This document shows, piece after piece, positions 53,779 to 64,000 of a stretch of 64,000 nucleotides of DNA. The DNA is from Enterobacter sp. Bisph1 (GTDB taxonomy: Bacteria; Pseudomonadota; Gammaproteobacteria; Enterobacterales; Enterobacteriaceae): positions 124,001 through 188,000 of the forward strand of contig NZ_JXAG01000043.1 in assembly GCF_000814905.1 (NCBI RefSeq), written 5' to 3'. The notes under the pieces were generated by a model. It saw only the letters and a list, made by a program, of their open reading frames with translations, searched no databases and was not told the DNA's origin. The position numbers and the translations under genes are program-made. How positions within the stretch are numbered: the stretch's first letter is position 1; each line of letters begins with the position of its first letter.

Positions 53779-56594
53779 CAGGCAAACTTACGTTTTTCGC
53801 CGTCACCGGCGACGTTGCTTACACAGCGTCCGCAGATATCTGCGTGTTCCGCCACCTGACCGACATCATGGGTGTAATGCCAGCAGCGCGGGCATTTCTC
53901 ACCGTCGGCTTTGCTCAGCGCCACTTTCAGCCCTTTGAGCATCTCGCTCTGCTGTGCATCCGCAGAAGCGCTGGCATAATCCGCAACTTTCGCCCCGGAG
54001 GTCAACAGGACAAATCGCAATTCATCCCCCAGCGCCGTCAGCTTCGCCGCCAGTTCCGGCTCGGCAAACAGCGTAACCGCCGCTTCCAGCGAACCGCCCA
54101 CTTTCTTGTCGGCGCGCGCCTGCTCGATAACCTTGTTCACTTCGCCGCGCACTTTCAGCAGCTCGTCCCAGAAGGTATCGTTCATCGCTTCGCTTTCGGC
54201 CAGGCCAAACAGGCCGTCGTACCATTCACCGGTGAAGACGTATTTCTCGCGAGAGCCTGGCAGATAACCCCAGATCTCATCGGCGGTAAAGGACATGATC
54301 GGTGCCATCCAGCGCACCAGCGCTTCGCTGATATGATACAGCGCGGTCTGGCAGCTGCGACGCGCGACGCTGTCCGCTTTCGCCGTATACTGGCGATCTT
54401 TGATGATATCGAGATAGAACGACCCCATTTCGATGGAGCAGAAGCGCATCAGACGCTGCACGACTTCATGGAAGTCATAGGAATCGTAAGCTTTCACGAT
54501 CTCTTCCTGCGCCGCTTGCGCACAGCCAACGGCCCAGCGGTCCAGCACCACCATCTCTTCCGGCTTCACCATATCTTTCGCCGGATCGAAACCGTTCAGG
54601 TTCGCCAGCAGGAAGCGGGCGGTGTTACGGATACGACGATAGCTGTCGGCGGCGCGTTTGAGGATCTCGTCGGAGACCGCCATCTCGCCGGTATAGTCCG
54701 TAGAAGCGACCCACAGACGCAGAATATCGGCACCGAGTTTGTTCATCACATCCTGCGGAGAGACGGTATTGCCGATGGATTTGGACATTTTGCGTCCCTG
54801 ACCATCAACGGTAAAACCGTGGGTCAGCACCTGGCGGTACGGCGCTTTGCCTTTCATCGCCGTGGAGATCATCAGCGAGGACATAAACCAGCCGCGATGC
54901 TGATCCGACCCTTCCAGATACATATCTGCCGCGTGACCAGCAAATTCCGGGCGCACATCGACCACGGACGCGTGGGTGGAACCCGAATCAAACCAGACAT
55001 CCAGCGTATCCGGCACTTTGACGTAGTGATCGGCGTCATCGCCCATAATGTCGCGCGGATCGAGATCCCACCATGCCTGAATGCCATCGGCTTCTACGCG
55101 CTGAGCAACCGCTTCAATCAGTTCCAGCGTGCGCGGATGCAGCTCTTCGGTGTCTTTATGCACGAACAGGGACATCGGCACGCCCCAGGTACGCTGGCGG
55201 GAGATACACCAGTCCGGGCGGTTAGCGACCATCGATTCGATACGCGCCTGGCCCCAGTCCGGGATCCACTGTACGCCTTTGATTTCACTCAGCGACTGCG
55301 CACGCAGCCCCTTCTGATCCATGCTGACGAACCACTGCGGCGTGGCACGGAAGATGATCGGTGACTTGTGACGCCAGCAGCACGGATAGCTGTGCTGCAT
55401 TTTTTCAACGTGCAGCAGCGCGCCTTTTTCCGTCAGCAGAGCCACGATCAGATCGTTGGCTTTAAAGACGTTAACACCATCGAGAGTCGGGTAGGTGCCC
55501 GGCAAATAGGTGCCATCCGGACCGACCGGATTAGCGATTTCCAGACCGTATTTCAGGCTGATGGTATAGTCATCCGGGCCGTGACCACCGGCGGTATGTA
55601 CCGCACCGGTACCGGCTTCCAGCGTAACGTGATCGCCGAGGATCGCCGGCACATCAAAATCGAGGAACGGATGCTTAAAGCGCATCAGCTCAAGCTCGGC
55701 ACCTTTCACCGTCGCCAGCACGCTGTATTCAGCCGCGCCGATGCGTTTCATTACGCCTTCAAGAAGATCTTTTGCAAGGATCAGCGCCTGGCCTTCTACC
55801 TGCACCAGCGCATAATCAAACTCCGGCGACAAGGAGATAGCGCGGTTGGCCGGCAGCGTCCACGGTGTTGTGGTCCAGATAACCAGTGAGATCGGGCCTG
55901 CGACAGACGATACGCCAAACTTCGCTTTTACCGCATCCTGATCGACGGCGTGAAACGCGACATCAATCGACGGAGAAGTTTTGTCGTAATACTCGACTTC
56001 CGCTTCCGCCAGGGCAGAACGGCAGTCGACGCACCAGTGCACAGGTTTGGCACCTTTAAGCAGGTGGCCGTTACCGATGATTTTACCCAGCGCACGGATG
56101 ATGTTGGCTTCGGTTTTAAAATCCATGGTCAGGTACGGATGCGACCAGTCGCCCAGTACGCCGAGGCGGATAAAGTCTTTACGCTGACCGTCAACCTGGG
56201 TAGCTGCGTATTCGCGGCATTTGGCGCGGAACTCGGCGGCGGTAAATTTCTCACCCGGCTTGCCGAACTCCTGCTCAACTTTCAGTTCAATCGGCAGACC
56301 GTGGCAATCCCACCCCGGAACGTAAGGCGAGTCGAAACCTGCGAGCCCTTTGGACTTCACAATAATGTCTTTCAGAATCTTGTTAACCGAGTGACCAATA
56401 TGAATGCTGCCATTCGCATAAGGAGGGCCATCATGCAGAATGAAGGTTTTTTTGCCTTTTTTTGCCGCACGGATGATGCCGTACAGGTCATCATCGGTCC
56501 AGCGCGCCAGCATTCCCGGTTCGCGCTTGGCGAGATCGCCACGCATCGGGAACCCTGTTTCCGGCAAATTCAGGGTAGATTTATAGTCACTCAT
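53778..56594 (-). CDS. ileS: IleS, isoleucyl-tRNA synthetase
   Basis: Class I aminoacyl-tRNA synthetase charging tRNA(Ile). The start [20 protein letters not shown] gives 938 residues as in E. coli. HIGH motif [16 protein letters not shown] near 58-67; KMSKS near 602; C-terminal zinc cysteines CPRCWHYT and [11 protein letters not shown]. The CP1 editing domain reads [10 protein letters not shown] at 333-342: catalytic-site His333 and Asp342 are kept, but residue 336 is Gly where E. coli has Pro (see findings). Operon ribF-ileS-lspA-fkpB-ispH. Confidence 0.97.
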   Translation of the reverse strand: MSDYKSTLNLPETGFPMRGDLAKREPGMLARWTDDDLYGIIRAAKKGKKTFILHDGPPYANGSIHIGHSVNKILKDIIVKSKGLAGFDSPYVPGWDCHGLPIELKVEQEFGKPGEKFTAAEFRAKCREYAATQVDGQRKDFIRLGVLGDWSHPYLTMDFKTEANIIRALGKIIGNGHLLKGAKPVHWCVDCRSALAEAEVEYYDKTSPSIDVAFHAVDQDAVKAKFGVSSVAGPISLVIWTTTPWTLPANRAISLSPEFDYALVQVEGQALILAKDLLEGVMKRIGAAEYSVLATVKGAELELMRFKHPFLDFDVPAILGDHVTLEAGTGAVHTAGGHGPDDYTISLKYGLEIANPVGPDGTYLPGTYPTLDGVNVFKANDLIVALLTEKGALLHVEKMQHSYPCCWRHKSPIIFRATPQWFVSMDQKGLRAQSLSEIKGVQWIPDWGQARIESMVANRPDWCISRQRTWGVPMSLFVHKDTEELHPRTLELIEAVAQRVEADGIQAWWDLDPRDIMGDDADHYVKVPDTLDVWFDSGSTHASVVDVRPEFAGHAADMYLEGSDQHRGWFMSSLMISTAMKGKAPYRQVLTHGFTVDGQGRKMSKSIGNTVSPQDVMNKLGADILRLWVASTDYTGEMAVSDEILKRAADSYRRIRNTARFLLANLNGFDPAKDMVKPEEMVVLDRWAVGCAQAAQEEIVKAYDSYDFHEVVQRLMRFCSIEMGSFYLDIIKDRQYTAKADSVARRSCQTALYHISEALVRWMAPIMSFTADEIWGYLPGSREKYVFTGEWYDGLFGLAESEAMNDTFWDELLKVRGEVNKVIEQARADKKVGGSLEAAVTLFAEPELAAKLTALGDELRFVLLTSGAKVADYASASADAQQSEMLKGLKVALSKADGEKCPRCWHYTHDVGQVAEHADICGRCVSNVAGDGEKRKFA

Positions 56595-56639
56595 CAGATT
56601 CTCGGTTCCGTATTTCGGTTTGATTAATACCACCAGGCC

Positions 56640-57581
56640 TTAAGAAGCCGGTTTAGATAGCCCAAAAAATGCGCGGGCTGCTACCTCGTCTCGGGCAATT
56701 TGCGCTTTGAGCTCGTCAAGCGAGGCAAATCGCTGTTCGTTGCGTAATTTTTTACGCAGTACAACATCTATATGGCGCCCATAGAGGTCCATTACAACGT
56801 CTAATAAATGCACTTCCAGCTGCTGACGCACGCCGGCGACCGTTGGCCGCGTGCCAATATTGGCGACGCCTGGAAGGAGCGTATCGCCAAGCCCTGCCAC
56901 TTCGACCGCGTATACCCCTTTAACCGGGGAGACCTGACGGCGGAGCGGCAAATTCGCCGTCGGAAAGCCAATGGTACGCCCCAGTTCATCACCGTGCACC
57001 ACGCGCCCGGATATGGTAAAGGGGTGACCGAGTAAATTTTCAGCCAGCGCCAGGTTATCCTCCGCCAGTGCCTGCCTTACTGCCGTACTGCTTACGCGCA
57101 TGCCGCCCTGACAGAAGGTTTGCGTGCTGGTGACGCTGAAACCATACTTTTCACCCGCCTTCTGTAATAACAAGAAATCCCCCTGGCGACCAGCGCCAAA
57201 ACGGAAATCATCGCCCACTGCGAGAAATTTCACATCGAGGCGATCGACCAGCAGCGAGCTGACAAAGGTTTGTGCGGTGAAGGCCGCAAAACGGCGGTCG
57301 AAGCGCACGCAGAGCACATAATCGACGCCGCACTCGGCCAGCAAACGCAGCTTTTCACGCAGGCGGGTCAGGCGCGCAGGGGCTTTATCCCCGGCGAACA
57401 GCTCCAGCGGCTGCGGCTCAAAAATCATCACTACCACCGGCAAGCCACGGGCGCGCCCTTCGGCGCGAAGCCCTTCCAGCAACGCCTGATGGCCACGATG
57501 TACACCATCGAAATTACCAATAGTCAGCACGCACCCGTGCGGTGCCTGGCTGAGATTATGTAGGCCGCGTATCAGCTTCAT
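56640..57581 (-). CDS. ribF: RibF, riboflavin kinase/FAD synthetase
   Basis: RibF phosphorylates riboflavin to FMN and adenylates it to FAD. 313 residues as in E. coli. N-terminal nucleotidyltransferase motifs TIGNFDGVHRGHQALLEGL near 21-39 and VGDDFRFGAGRQGDF near 121, plus STAVRQAL near 167; C-terminal kinase domain with GRVVHGDELGRTIGFPTAN near 193. First gene of the ileS-lspA-fkpB-ispH transcript. Confidence 0.97.
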   Translation of the reverse strand: MKLIRGLHNLSQAPHGCVLTIGNFDGVHRGHQALLEGLRAEGRARGLPVVVMIFEPQPLELFAGDKAPARLTRLREKLRLLAECGVDYVLCVRFDRRFAAFTAQTFVSSLLVDRLDVKFLAVGDDFRFGAGRQGDFLLLQKAGEKYGFSVTSTQTFCQGGMRVSSTAVRQALAEDNLALAENLLGHPFTISGRVVHGDELGRTIGFPTANLPLRRQVSPVKGVYAVEVAGLGDTLLPGVANIGTRPTVAGVRQQLEVHLLDVVMDLYGRHIDVVLRKKLRNEQRFASLDELKAQIARDEVAARAFFGLSKPAS

Positions 57582-58171
<590 letters not shown>

Positions 58172-58192
58172 TCGCTGGGCTGTTGGCTTTGT

Positions 58193-58219
58193 GAAAAAAC
58201 CCGCTCAGGCGGGTTTTTT
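58193..58219. terminator. rpsT terminator, touching the nhaR stop
   Basis: Stem AAAAACCCGC/GCGGGTTTTT with TCAG loop and T run; symmetrical A/T flanks make it usable for rpsT and, on the other strand, for nhaR, whose stop codon abuts it. Confidence 0.9.
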
Positions 58220-59118
58220 TATTTCTGCGTTAGCGTAAAGAGCGCCGAATAATCCCGATGACAGATGCGCTGCACCGCCGGATGCTGGATCATCCGTTCG
58301 GCAAAAATGGCGTGATACTCCTCCATCACATTCTCTACCCGCCCTATCTCAACCATCCGATCGTCAGCGTAGAAGTCATCGGCATACATTGTCGGGGCGA
58401 CAAAAATGGCGTTGTGCGTTGCGCCAAAAGCCTTCATCAATGCCGCATCATCAAACTCGCCTAATATCTCCACCTGCAACCCCTGCGCGTTAAACCAGTT
58501 CATCAGCTTGCGTCCGAGCATGGAACGACGCCCGGGAATTAATAAGCGCCGTTCTTCAAGACAGGCCGGGAAAGGTTTTTTCAGCGGCGGGCTGCTGCAC
58601 CAAAAACTGACGCTGCACTCGCCAATTTTTATCGAGAACAGCCCTTCCTGCTGCGCGGAGTCGATGGGGCAGTCGGAGATGATCATATCCAGTTGATGCT
58701 GGCTCAGTTGCTCTAACAACAGCTCATGGGTAGATTCAAAGCAGCGCAAATGTATCTGCTCTCCGTCCTGCACCACCGTATCCAGAATCCCGCTCACCAG
58801 CCGTTTCGAGAGGGCATCGGCGACGCCGACATCAAATAGCAGGTTTGACTCTTTACGGTAGTTAATGATGTCGAGCATCTCCTGGCTCAGGGCAAACATT
58901 TTATCGGCGTAGCGGAACACCAGCGCCCCGAGCTCGGTAGGCTCCAGCCCCCTTCCCTTACGCTTAAAAAGTTTGCCCTGTAAGCGCTCTTCCAGCGCTT
59001 TGATCTGCCCGGTGATGGTTTGCGGGGTCAGAAAAAGCACCTCCGCCGCGCCAACGACGGAGCCTTCCCGATAGACATGCCAGAAGTAATACAGATGATT
59101 GTAATTAATGTACGACAT
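58219..59118 (-). CDS. nhaR: NhaR, LysR-type activator of nhaA
   Basis: NhaR senses Na+ and activates nhaA, and in E. coli also affects osmC and pga. 299 residues (E. coli 301). Winged helix at the N-terminus: [20 protein letters not shown], residues 18-37, then LysR effector domain with [18 protein letters not shown] near 86 and [20 protein letters not shown] near 180. Follows nhaA after 21 bases, co-transcribed. Confidence 0.97.
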   Translation of the reverse strand: MSYINYNHLYYFWHVYREGSVVGAAEVLFLTPQTITGQIKALEERLQGKLFKRKGRGLEPTELGALVFRYADKMFALSQEMLDIINYRKESNLLFDVGVADALSKRLVSGILDTVVQDGEQIHLRCFESTHELLLEQLSQHQLDMIISDCPIDSAQQEGLFSIKIGECSVSFWCSSPPLKKPFPACLEERRLLIPGRRSMLGRKLMNWFNAQGLQVEILGEFDDAALMKAFGATHNAIFVAPTMYADDFYADDRMVEIGRVENVMEEYHAIFAERMIQHPAVQRICHRDYSALFTLTQK

Positions 59119-59139
59119 CGCCTTCTGCCCCGCTCGCCG

Positions 59140-60303
59140 TCAGGTACGGATGATACGCGTACGCAGCAGGCAGTAACCCGTTACGGCCGAGATGATGGAG
59201 CCCGTCAGAATGCCAAGCTTGCTCCAGGCGACCATATCGGCATGCGCATCGCCAAAGGCCAGCGAGGAGATAAAGATAGACATAGTAAAGCCGATACCGC
59301 ACAGCACACCGACGGCCATAATTTGTTTAAACACCGCGCCCTGCGGCAGCCTCGCCAGTTTTAGACGCAGCGCCAGCCAACAGAAAAGAGAGATTCCCAG
59401 CGGTTTACCGATAACCAGACCAGCGATAATCCCCAGCGGTAAAACGTCACCCAGCCCGGAGAGAGACATTCCGTGCAAAGAGACCCCCGCATTGGCAAAG
59501 GCAAACAGCGGCAGAATTAGCCAGCCAACCCACGGATTGATGGCATCAACCAACTGGTGCAGCGGCGAAACGCCGTTCTCTTCTTTTAGTGGGACAAAGA
59601 AACCAACCACCACCCCCGCAAGCGTCGCATGCACACCGGACTTCAGCACCGCGGTCCACAGGACAACGCCAACCAGCATATACAGCCCAACGCGGCGGAT
59701 ATTGAGGGCGTTCATAATCGCCAGAACCACAATCGCTCCGGCCGCAACGGTCAGCGCCAGCGTCGAGAGATCGTGGGTATAGAACAGCGCAATAATGATA
59801 ATCGCACCCAAATCATCGATAATCGCCAACGCCATTAAAAATACTTTTAACACCGGCGGAACCCGGTTCCCGAGCAGCGCCAGTACGCCGAGGGCGAAGG
59901 CGATATCGGTGGCGGTAGGGATGGCCCAACCGTGGCTTGCCAGCGGGTTGTTATAATTAAACAGCAGGAAGATCAGCGCCGGTGCAACCATGCCGCCGAG
60001 CGCGGCGATAACCGGAAAAACCGCCTGTTGGCGGCTGGCGAGGGTGCCCTGAATCAGCTCATATTTCACTTCCAGGCCGACCATCAGGAAAAAGATTGCC
60101 ATCAGCGCATCGTTGATCCACAGCAGCATATCTTTTTTGATCTCCAGCGAGCCGACCTTCAGCTCAACGGGCGTTTGCAGAAAAGAGCTGTATAACTCCT
60201 GGGTTGCGCCCAGGTTGGCGCACAGCATTGCCAGCGCCGCCGCAAAAATAAGCACAATGCCGCCCGAGGCATCGCTGCTAAAGAAGCGTTGCAAAAATTT
60301 CAT
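59140..60303 (-). CDS. nhaA: NhaA, Na+/H+ antiporter
   Basis: NhaA exchanges two protons for one sodium and protects against salt and alkali. 387 residues (E. coli 388), 12 membrane segments. The discontinuous-helix motif with its essential aspartate is [11 protein letters not shown] (E. coli Asp133), and the ion-binding pair is in [11 protein letters not shown] (E. coli Asp163-Asp164). [13 protein letters not shown] near 73 is also conserved. Operon with nhaR. Confidence 0.97.
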   Translation of the reverse strand: MKFLQRFFSSDASGGIVLIFAAALAMLCANLGATQELYSSFLQTPVELKVGSLEIKKDMLLWINDALMAIFFLMVGLEVKYELIQGTLASRQQAVFPVIAALGGMVAPALIFLLFNYNNPLASHGWAIPTATDIAFALGVLALLGNRVPPVLKVFLMALAIIDDLGAIIIIALFYTHDLSTLALTVAAGAIVVLAIMNALNIRRVGLYMLVGVVLWTAVLKSGVHATLAGVVVGFFVPLKEENGVSPLHQLVDAINPWVGWLILPLFAFANAGVSLHGMSLSGLGDVLPLGIIAGLVIGKPLGISLFCWLALRLKLARLPQGAVFKQIMAVGVLCGIGFTMSIFISSLAFGDAHADMVAWSKLGILTGSIISAVTGYCLLRTRIIRT

Positions 60304-60419
60304 GTGTTCTCCAGTCCCTTTAACATCGTGGCGGCTATCTTACTCCGCTCCAATCCTCGTCAAAAACAGATTATAGCTGCCAATAAGCTCTCTTTTTCCG
60401 AGTAATACTGAAAAGAGAT

Positions 60420-60443
60420 AAAAAAGCCCGGCATAAGCCGGGC
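60420..60443 (-). terminator. Terminator of dnaKJ
   Basis: Stem GCCCGGC/GCCGGGC with ATAA loop, followed on the minus strand by TTTTTTAT; 25 bases after the dnaJ stop. Confidence 0.88.
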
Positions 60444-60467
60444 TCGAAAGCATGTCGTGCAGAAAAA

Positions 60468-61616
60468 TTAACGGGTTAAATCGTCAAAGAATTTCTTCAC
60501 ACCGTCGAAGAAGCTTTTGGAGCGCGGGCTGTTATGTTCCCCCGTCGGGCCGCCAAAGCTATCCTGCAGATCCTGCAGCAGCTGTTTTTGCTTGTCGTTT
60601 AAGCCAACCGGCGTTTCTACCACCACGCGACACAGCAGATCGCCCTGCGCGCCGCCACGAACGGATTTCACACCTTTGCTGCGCATACGGAAGAGTTTGC
60701 CCGTCTGCGTCTCAGCCGGCACTTTCAGCTTCACGCGGCCGTCCAGCGTCGGCACTTCAATTTCGCCGCCCAGCGCCGCCATGGCAAAGTTAATCGGCAC
60801 TTCGCAGTAAAGATTATTGCCTTCGCGTTCAAAGATTGGGTGCTGTTTCACCTGCACCTGAACGTACAGATCGCCTGCCGGTGCGCCGTGTTCGCCCGCT
60901 TCGCCTTCGCCGCTCAGACGGATGCGATCGCCGGTGTCTACGCCTGCGGGGATTTTAACGGACAGGGTTTTCGATTTTTCTACACGCCCATGGCCGTGAC
61001 ATTTATTGCACGGATCTTTAATCAGCGTACCGCGTCCCTGACAGTGCGGACAGGTCTGCTGTACGGCAAAGAACCCCTGGCGCATCTGTACCTGGCCGGA
61101 ACCGTGACAGGTCGGACAGGTTTGCGGCTGCGTACCCGCTTTCGCGCCGCTGCCGTGGCACAGATCGCACTCTTCGAGGGTCGGAATACGGATCTCTTTG
61201 GTGACGCCGCGAACCGCTTCTTCCAGCGTTAAATCCATGTTGTAGCGTAAATCGGAGCCGCGCGCCGCGCGCTGCCGGCCACGTCCGCCGCCGAAGATAT
61301 CGCCAAATACGTCGCCAAAAATATCGCTGAAGTCTGCGCCGCCGCCGCCAAAGCCGCCGCCGCCGAAACCACCGCCGCCCATGCCGCCTTGTTCAAAGGC
61401 CGCATGACCGTACTGATCGTAAGCCGCACGTTTTTGGGCATCGGTCAGGACTTCGTAGGCTTCTTTGATCTCTTTAAATTTTGCTTCGGCCTCTTTATCG
61501 CCCTGGTTGCGGTCCGGGTGATATTTCATGGCCAGGCGTTTATACGCCTTTTTGATTTCACGCTCTTCCGCGGATTTCGGAACGCCTAAAATCTCGTAAT
61601 AGTCTTGCTTCGCCAT
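60468..61616 (-). CDS. dnaJ: DnaJ, Hsp40 co-chaperone
   Basis: DnaJ delivers substrates to DnaK and stimulates its ATPase; with DnaK it also restrains sigma-32. 382 residues (E. coli 376). J-domain with HPD at 33-35; Gly/Phe-rich region at 77-105, longer than in E. coli by about six residues ([18 protein letters not shown]); four CxxCxGxG zinc repeats at about 149-210 ([32 protein letters not shown]); C-terminal substrate-binding domains. Downstream of dnaK in one operon. Confidence 0.98.
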   Translation of the reverse strand: MAKQDYYEILGVPKSAEEREIKKAYKRLAMKYHPDRNQGDKEAEAKFKEIKEAYEVLTDAQKRAAYDQYGHAAFEQGGMGGGGFGGGGFGGGGADFSDIFGDVFGDIFGGGRGRQRAARGSDLRYNMDLTLEEAVRGVTKEIRIPTLEECDLCHGSGAKAGTQPQTCPTCHGSGQVQMRQGFFAVQQTCPHCQGRGTLIKDPCNKCHGHGRVEKSKTLSVKIPAGVDTGDRIRLSGEGEAGEHGAPAGDLYVQVQVKQHPIFEREGNNLYCEVPINFAMAALGGEIEVPTLDGRVKLKVPAETQTGKLFRMRSKGVKSVRGGAQGDLLCRVVVETPVGLNDKQKQLLQDLQDSFGGPTGEHNSPRSKSFFDGVKKFFDDLTR

Positions 61617-61641
61617 CGGTTTATCTGCCCCTTAACATACG

Positions 61642-61676
61642 AGCACGGGCGTGGAGAAAACTCCGACGCCCGTGCT
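61642..61676 (-). ncRNA. Strong stem-loop in the dnaK-dnaJ gap (tpke11-like)
   Basis: In the 85-base gap, AGCACGGGCGT-GGAG and CTCC-(G)-ACGCCCGTGCT form a stem of about 15 bp with an AAAA-type loop and one bulged base. E. coli has a similar hairpin here, and I recall a predicted small RNA called tpke11 annotated in this gap. It may process or attenuate the dnaKJ message and set the DnaK:DnaJ ratio. No long T tract follows, so full termination is unlikely. Confidence 0.55.
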
Positions 61677-61701
61677 GGTTATCTACCCTGCATCAGGGCG
61701 A

Positions 61702-63618
61702 TTATTTCTTGTCTTTGACTTCTTCGAACTCGGCGTCAACAACGTCGTCATCTTTTGCGCCGGTTGCAGAAGCATCAGCTGCGCCCGCCTGCTGCTGCGC
61801 GTGCTGTTGCTGCGCGATTTCCAGCAGCTTCTGCGAAGCCTGTGCCAGCGTCTGCATTTTCGCTTCGATTGCGGCTTTATCTTCGCCTTTCAGCGCAGTT
61901 TCCAGCTCGCTCAGCGCAGCGTCGATAGCAGTTTTGTCTTCGGCCGGCAGCTTGTCGCCTGCTTCTTCAACCTGCTTACGGGTGCTGTGCAGCAGATGGT
62001 CGCCCTGGTTACGGGTCTGCACCAGCTCTTCGAACTTACGGTCAGATTCGGCGTTCGCTTCCGCTTCACGTACCATTTTCTGGATCTCTTCTTCGTTCAG
62101 ACCAGAAGAAGCCTTAATGGTAATTTTCTGTTCGCGGTTGGTATTTTTGTCTTTCGCAGAGACATGCAAAATACCGTCGGCGTCGATATCGAAGGTCACT
62201 TCAATCTGCGGCATACCGCGCGGAGACGGGTTGATGCCATCGAGGTTGAACTGGCCCAGCGATTTGTTATCGGACGCACGTTTACGCTCACCCTGCAGCA
62301 CATGGATGGTTACCGCAGACTGGTTGTCTTCCGCCGTCGAGAACACCTGGCTGTGCTTGGTCGGGATAGTGGTGTTTTTGTTGATCAGCGCAGTCATCAC
62401 GCCGCCCATGGTTTCGATACCCAGCGACAGCGGGGTAACGTCCAGCAGCAGAACGTCTTTTACTTCACCGGTCAATACACCGCCCTGAACCGCAGCACCG
62501 ATAGCGACCGCTTCGTCCGGGTTAACGTCTTTACGCGGCTCTTTACCAAAGAACTCAGCGACTTTTTTCTGCACCATCGGCATACGCGTCTGGCCACCGA
62601 CCAGAATCACGTCGTTGATGTCGGATACGGACAGGCCAGCATCCTGCAGCGCAACTTTCAGCGGCTCGATAGAACGGTTAACCAGGTCTTCCACCAGGCT
62701 TTCCAGTTTGGCGCGAGTCACTTTGATGTTCATGTGTTTCGGACCGGTCGCGTCTGCGGTGATGTACGGCAGGTTCACGTCGGTCTGCTGCGCGGAAGAG
62801 AGCTCGATTTTGGCTTTTTCAGCGGCTTCTTTCAGACGCTGCATCGCCAGCGGATCGTTACGCAGATCGATACCCTGATCTTTCTTGAACTCTTCCACCA
62901 GGTAGTTGATCAAACGGCTGTCGAAGTCTTCACCACCCAGGTGGGTATCACCGTTGGTTGCCAGAACTTCGAAGGTTTTTTCGCCGTCAACTTCATCGAT
63001 TTCGATGATAGAGATATCGAAAGTACCGCCGCCGAGGTCATAAACCGCGATGGTACGGTTGCCGGTCTCTTTATCCAGACCGTAGGCCAGCGCTGCCGCC
63101 GTCGGTTCGTTGATAATACGTTTTACTTCCAGGCCCGCGATACGGCCAGCGTCTTTCGTCGCCTGACGCTGCGCATCGTTAAAGTAAGCCGGAACGGTGA
63201 TAACAGCTTCAGTTACCGGTTCACCCAGGTAATCTTCGGCGGTTTTCTTCATTTTTTTCAGCACTTCCGCAGAGATCTGCGGCGGTGCCATTTTAGTGCC
63301 TTTTACATCAATCCACGCATCGCCGTTGTCGGCCGCGATGATTTTGTACGGCATGATAGATTCGTCACGCTGGACTTCCTCGTCCTGGAAGCGACGGCCA
63401 ATCAGGCGTTTGATCGCAAACAGGGTGTTTTGCGGGTTCGTCACTGCCTGACGTTTAGCCGGCTGACCTACCAGAGTTTCGCCATCCTGCGTATAAGCGA
63501 TAATCGAAGGCGTGGTGCGGTCGCCTTCAGCATTCTCCAGCACACGCGCCTGAGCACCATCCATAATGGCTACACAAGAGTTGGTTGTGCCAAGGTCAAT
63601 ACCAATAATTTTACCCAT
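61702..63618 (-). CDS. dnaK: DnaK, Hsp70 chaperone
   Basis: DnaK is the main Hsp70 in protein folding and heat-shock control. 638 residues as in E. coli. Nucleotide-binding domain with [17 protein letters not shown] at the start, [17 protein letters not shown] near 192 and [11 protein letters not shown] near 337; substrate-binding domain after the linker [13 protein letters not shown] near 388; helical lid and disordered tail ending [16 protein letters not shown], the EEVD-like acidic end. Driven by the sigma-32 promoters upstream. Confidence 0.99.
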   Translation of the reverse strand: MGKIIGIDLGTTNSCVAIMDGAQARVLENAEGDRTTPSIIAYTQDGETLVGQPAKRQAVTNPQNTLFAIKRLIGRRFQDEEVQRDESIMPYKIIAADNGDAWIDVKGTKMAPPQISAEVLKKMKKTAEDYLGEPVTEAVITVPAYFNDAQRQATKDAGRIAGLEVKRIINEPTAAALAYGLDKETGNRTIAVYDLGGGTFDISIIEIDEVDGEKTFEVLATNGDTHLGGEDFDSRLINYLVEEFKKDQGIDLRNDPLAMQRLKEAAEKAKIELSSAQQTDVNLPYITADATGPKHMNIKVTRAKLESLVEDLVNRSIEPLKVALQDAGLSVSDINDVILVGGQTRMPMVQKKVAEFFGKEPRKDVNPDEAVAIGAAVQGGVLTGEVKDVLLLDVTPLSLGIETMGGVMTALINKNTTIPTKHSQVFSTAEDNQSAVTIHVLQGERKRASDNKSLGQFNLDGINPSPRGMPQIEVTFDIDADGILHVSAKDKNTNREQKITIKASSGLNEEEIQKMVREAEANAESDRKFEELVQTRNQGDHLLHSTRKQVEEAGDKLPAEDKTAIDAALSELETALKGEDKAAIEAKMQTLAQASQKLLEIAQQQHAQQQAGAADASATGAKDDDVVDAEFEEVKDKK

Positions 63619-63666
63619 CTAAACGTCTCCACTAAAAAATCGTCATCATGTGGTTGTGAACCTGTA

Positions 63667-63691
63667 ATAAGGGCGAAACGTGCGGTTTCAA
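63667..63691 (-). promoter_or_regulatory. dnaK heat-shock promoter P2 (sigma-32)
   Basis: Minus-strand TTGAAA (63691-63686) and CCCTTAT (63673-63667), within GTTGAAACCGCACGTTTCGC, corresponding to the second sigma-32 promoter of E. coli dnaK. Confidence 0.78.
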
Positions 63692-63741
63692 CTCCCTTGT
63701 ATCGTTTTTTTTCAAGCTCACACACTGCGGTTGACTACAAG

Positions 63742-63767
63742 ATGGGGTCGCACGGCCGGTCATCAAG
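63742..63767 (-). promoter_or_regulatory. dnaK heat-shock promoter P1 (sigma-32)
   Basis: Minus-strand CCCCCTTGATG with the -35 CTTGAT at 63767-63762 and the -10 CCCCAT at 63747-63742, the typical sigma-32 pattern and nearly identical to the E. coli dnaK P1. Confidence 0.9.
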
Positions 63768-63795
63768 GGGGAGCGGTAAAAAATTTTTTAATTTA

Positions 63796-63873
63796 CACCT
63801 GTTCAGATCATAGACAGGTGACATAGCGCTATTTATGATGCCGCGCCCCGTCACCTCTACACGGACGCGGGGC
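63796..63873 (+). promoter_or_regulatory. Folded leader region upstream of satP
   Basis: Two inverted repeats in tandem on the plus strand: CACCTGT/ACAGGTG (63796-63802 with 63814-63820) and GCCCCG/CGGGGC (63845-63850 with 63868-63873), the latter followed by TTTCATTTTCCCTTTTC, resembling an intrinsic terminator 41 bases before satP. The satP promoter must lie in or before this region; which hairpins are transcribed is unknown. Confidence 0.5.
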
Positions 63874-63914
63874 TTTCATTTTCCCTTTTCATAATTGGTT
63901 TATTTTGAGGAATT

Positions 63915-64000
63915 ATGGGCAACACTAAGTTGGCTAATCCGGCTCCGCTGGGCTTAATGGGCTTCGGCATGACCACTATTCTGCTTAACCTGCACAATAT
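63915..64000 (+). CDS. satP: SatP (YaaH), acetate/succinate-proton symporter, 5' end only
   Basis: The first 28 codons ([20 protein letters not shown], then TILLNLHN) match the start of E. coli SatP, a six-helix GPR1/FUN34/YaaH-family transporter for acetate and succinate. The NPAPLGL motif is the family signature. Preceded by TGAGGAATT. The rest lies beyond the window; divergent from dnaK as in E. coli. Confidence 0.94.
   Translation, partial: MGNTKLANPAPLGLMGFGMTTILLNLHN

Noticed and set aside
53844-55364. 506-residue frame opposite ileS
   Set aside because: Mirror of a conserved housekeeping gene; composition (His/Arg/Gln-rich) is typical of an antisense shadow and no family is recognised.
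61651-63813. 720-residue open reading frame opposite dnaK, plus a 259-residue one in another frame
   Set aside because: Long antisense frames are expected opposite highly biased genes such as dnaK. The translation is low-complexity, rich in Phe/Val/Arg, has no recognisable domain and no ribosome-binding site.

Overview
This window is a stretch of ordinary core chromosome from a member of the Enterobacteriaceae. It corresponds to roughly minutes 0.2 to 2 of the E. coli K-12 map, read in the reverse direction. Gene order, operon structure, protein lengths and many control sites match E. coli and Salmonella closely. Some details differ: there is an AlaX/LysR pair between dapB and rihC, and a small YgdI/YgdR-type lipoprotein gene stands between kefF and carB where E. 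coli has the cai/fix block. Together with the GC-rich codon use, this suggests an Enterobacter/Kosakonia/Klebsiella-like relative rather than Escherichia. I cannot name the species from sequence alone.

Layout. 1-2452: start of the dcw cell-division cluster on the minus strand (mraZ, rsmH, ftsL, ftsI truncated by the window edge), with its promoter and MraZ operator. 3072-6472: cra, ilvH and ilvI (minus). 6855-13131: leuO (minus) diverging from the leuLABCD leucine operon (plus) with its attenuator. 13167-19780: the sugar-phosphate stress module setA, sgrS/sgrT and sgrR, followed by the TPP-riboswitch-controlled thiBPQ transporter. 19777-25806: yabI, araC and araBAD. 25880-32038: polB (LexA-controlled), rapA, rluA. 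32078-40308: djlA, the lptD-surA-pdxA-rsmA-apaG-apaH operon, and folA. 40482-43230: kefC, kefF and the lipoprotein gene. 43370-49034: carB, carA, dapB. 49195-51728: alaX-like gene, LysR regulator, rihC. 51804-57581: ispH, fkpB, lspA, ileS, ribF. 57908-60303: rpsT, nhaR, nhaA. 60468-63618: dnaJ and dnaK with two heat-shock promoters. 63915 to the end: beginning of satP.

Functionally the window holds housekeeping biosynthesis (branched-chain amino acids, arginine/pyrimidine precursor, lysine/cell wall, isoprenoids, flavins, pyridoxal phosphate, folate), envelope construction (FtsI/FtsL, LptD, SurA, LspA), stress responses (DnaK/DnaJ, SgrS, KefFC, NhaA, Pol II) and arabinose use. Several regulators are recognisable directly in the DNA: leu attenuator, TPP riboswitch, ARG boxes, LexA box, sigma-32 promoters, MraZ repeats, AraC sites and the SgrS small RNA.

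I found no insertion sequence, prophage, CRISPR array, tRNA, rRNA or defence island, and no convincing undescribed multi-gene system. The most useful second-look items are small: unusual residues in IleS and IlvI, an SgrT with a longer N-terminus and a near-perfect ribosome-binding site, a folded satP leader, the alaX/lysR insertion, and a polB promoter lying inside the araD terminator.
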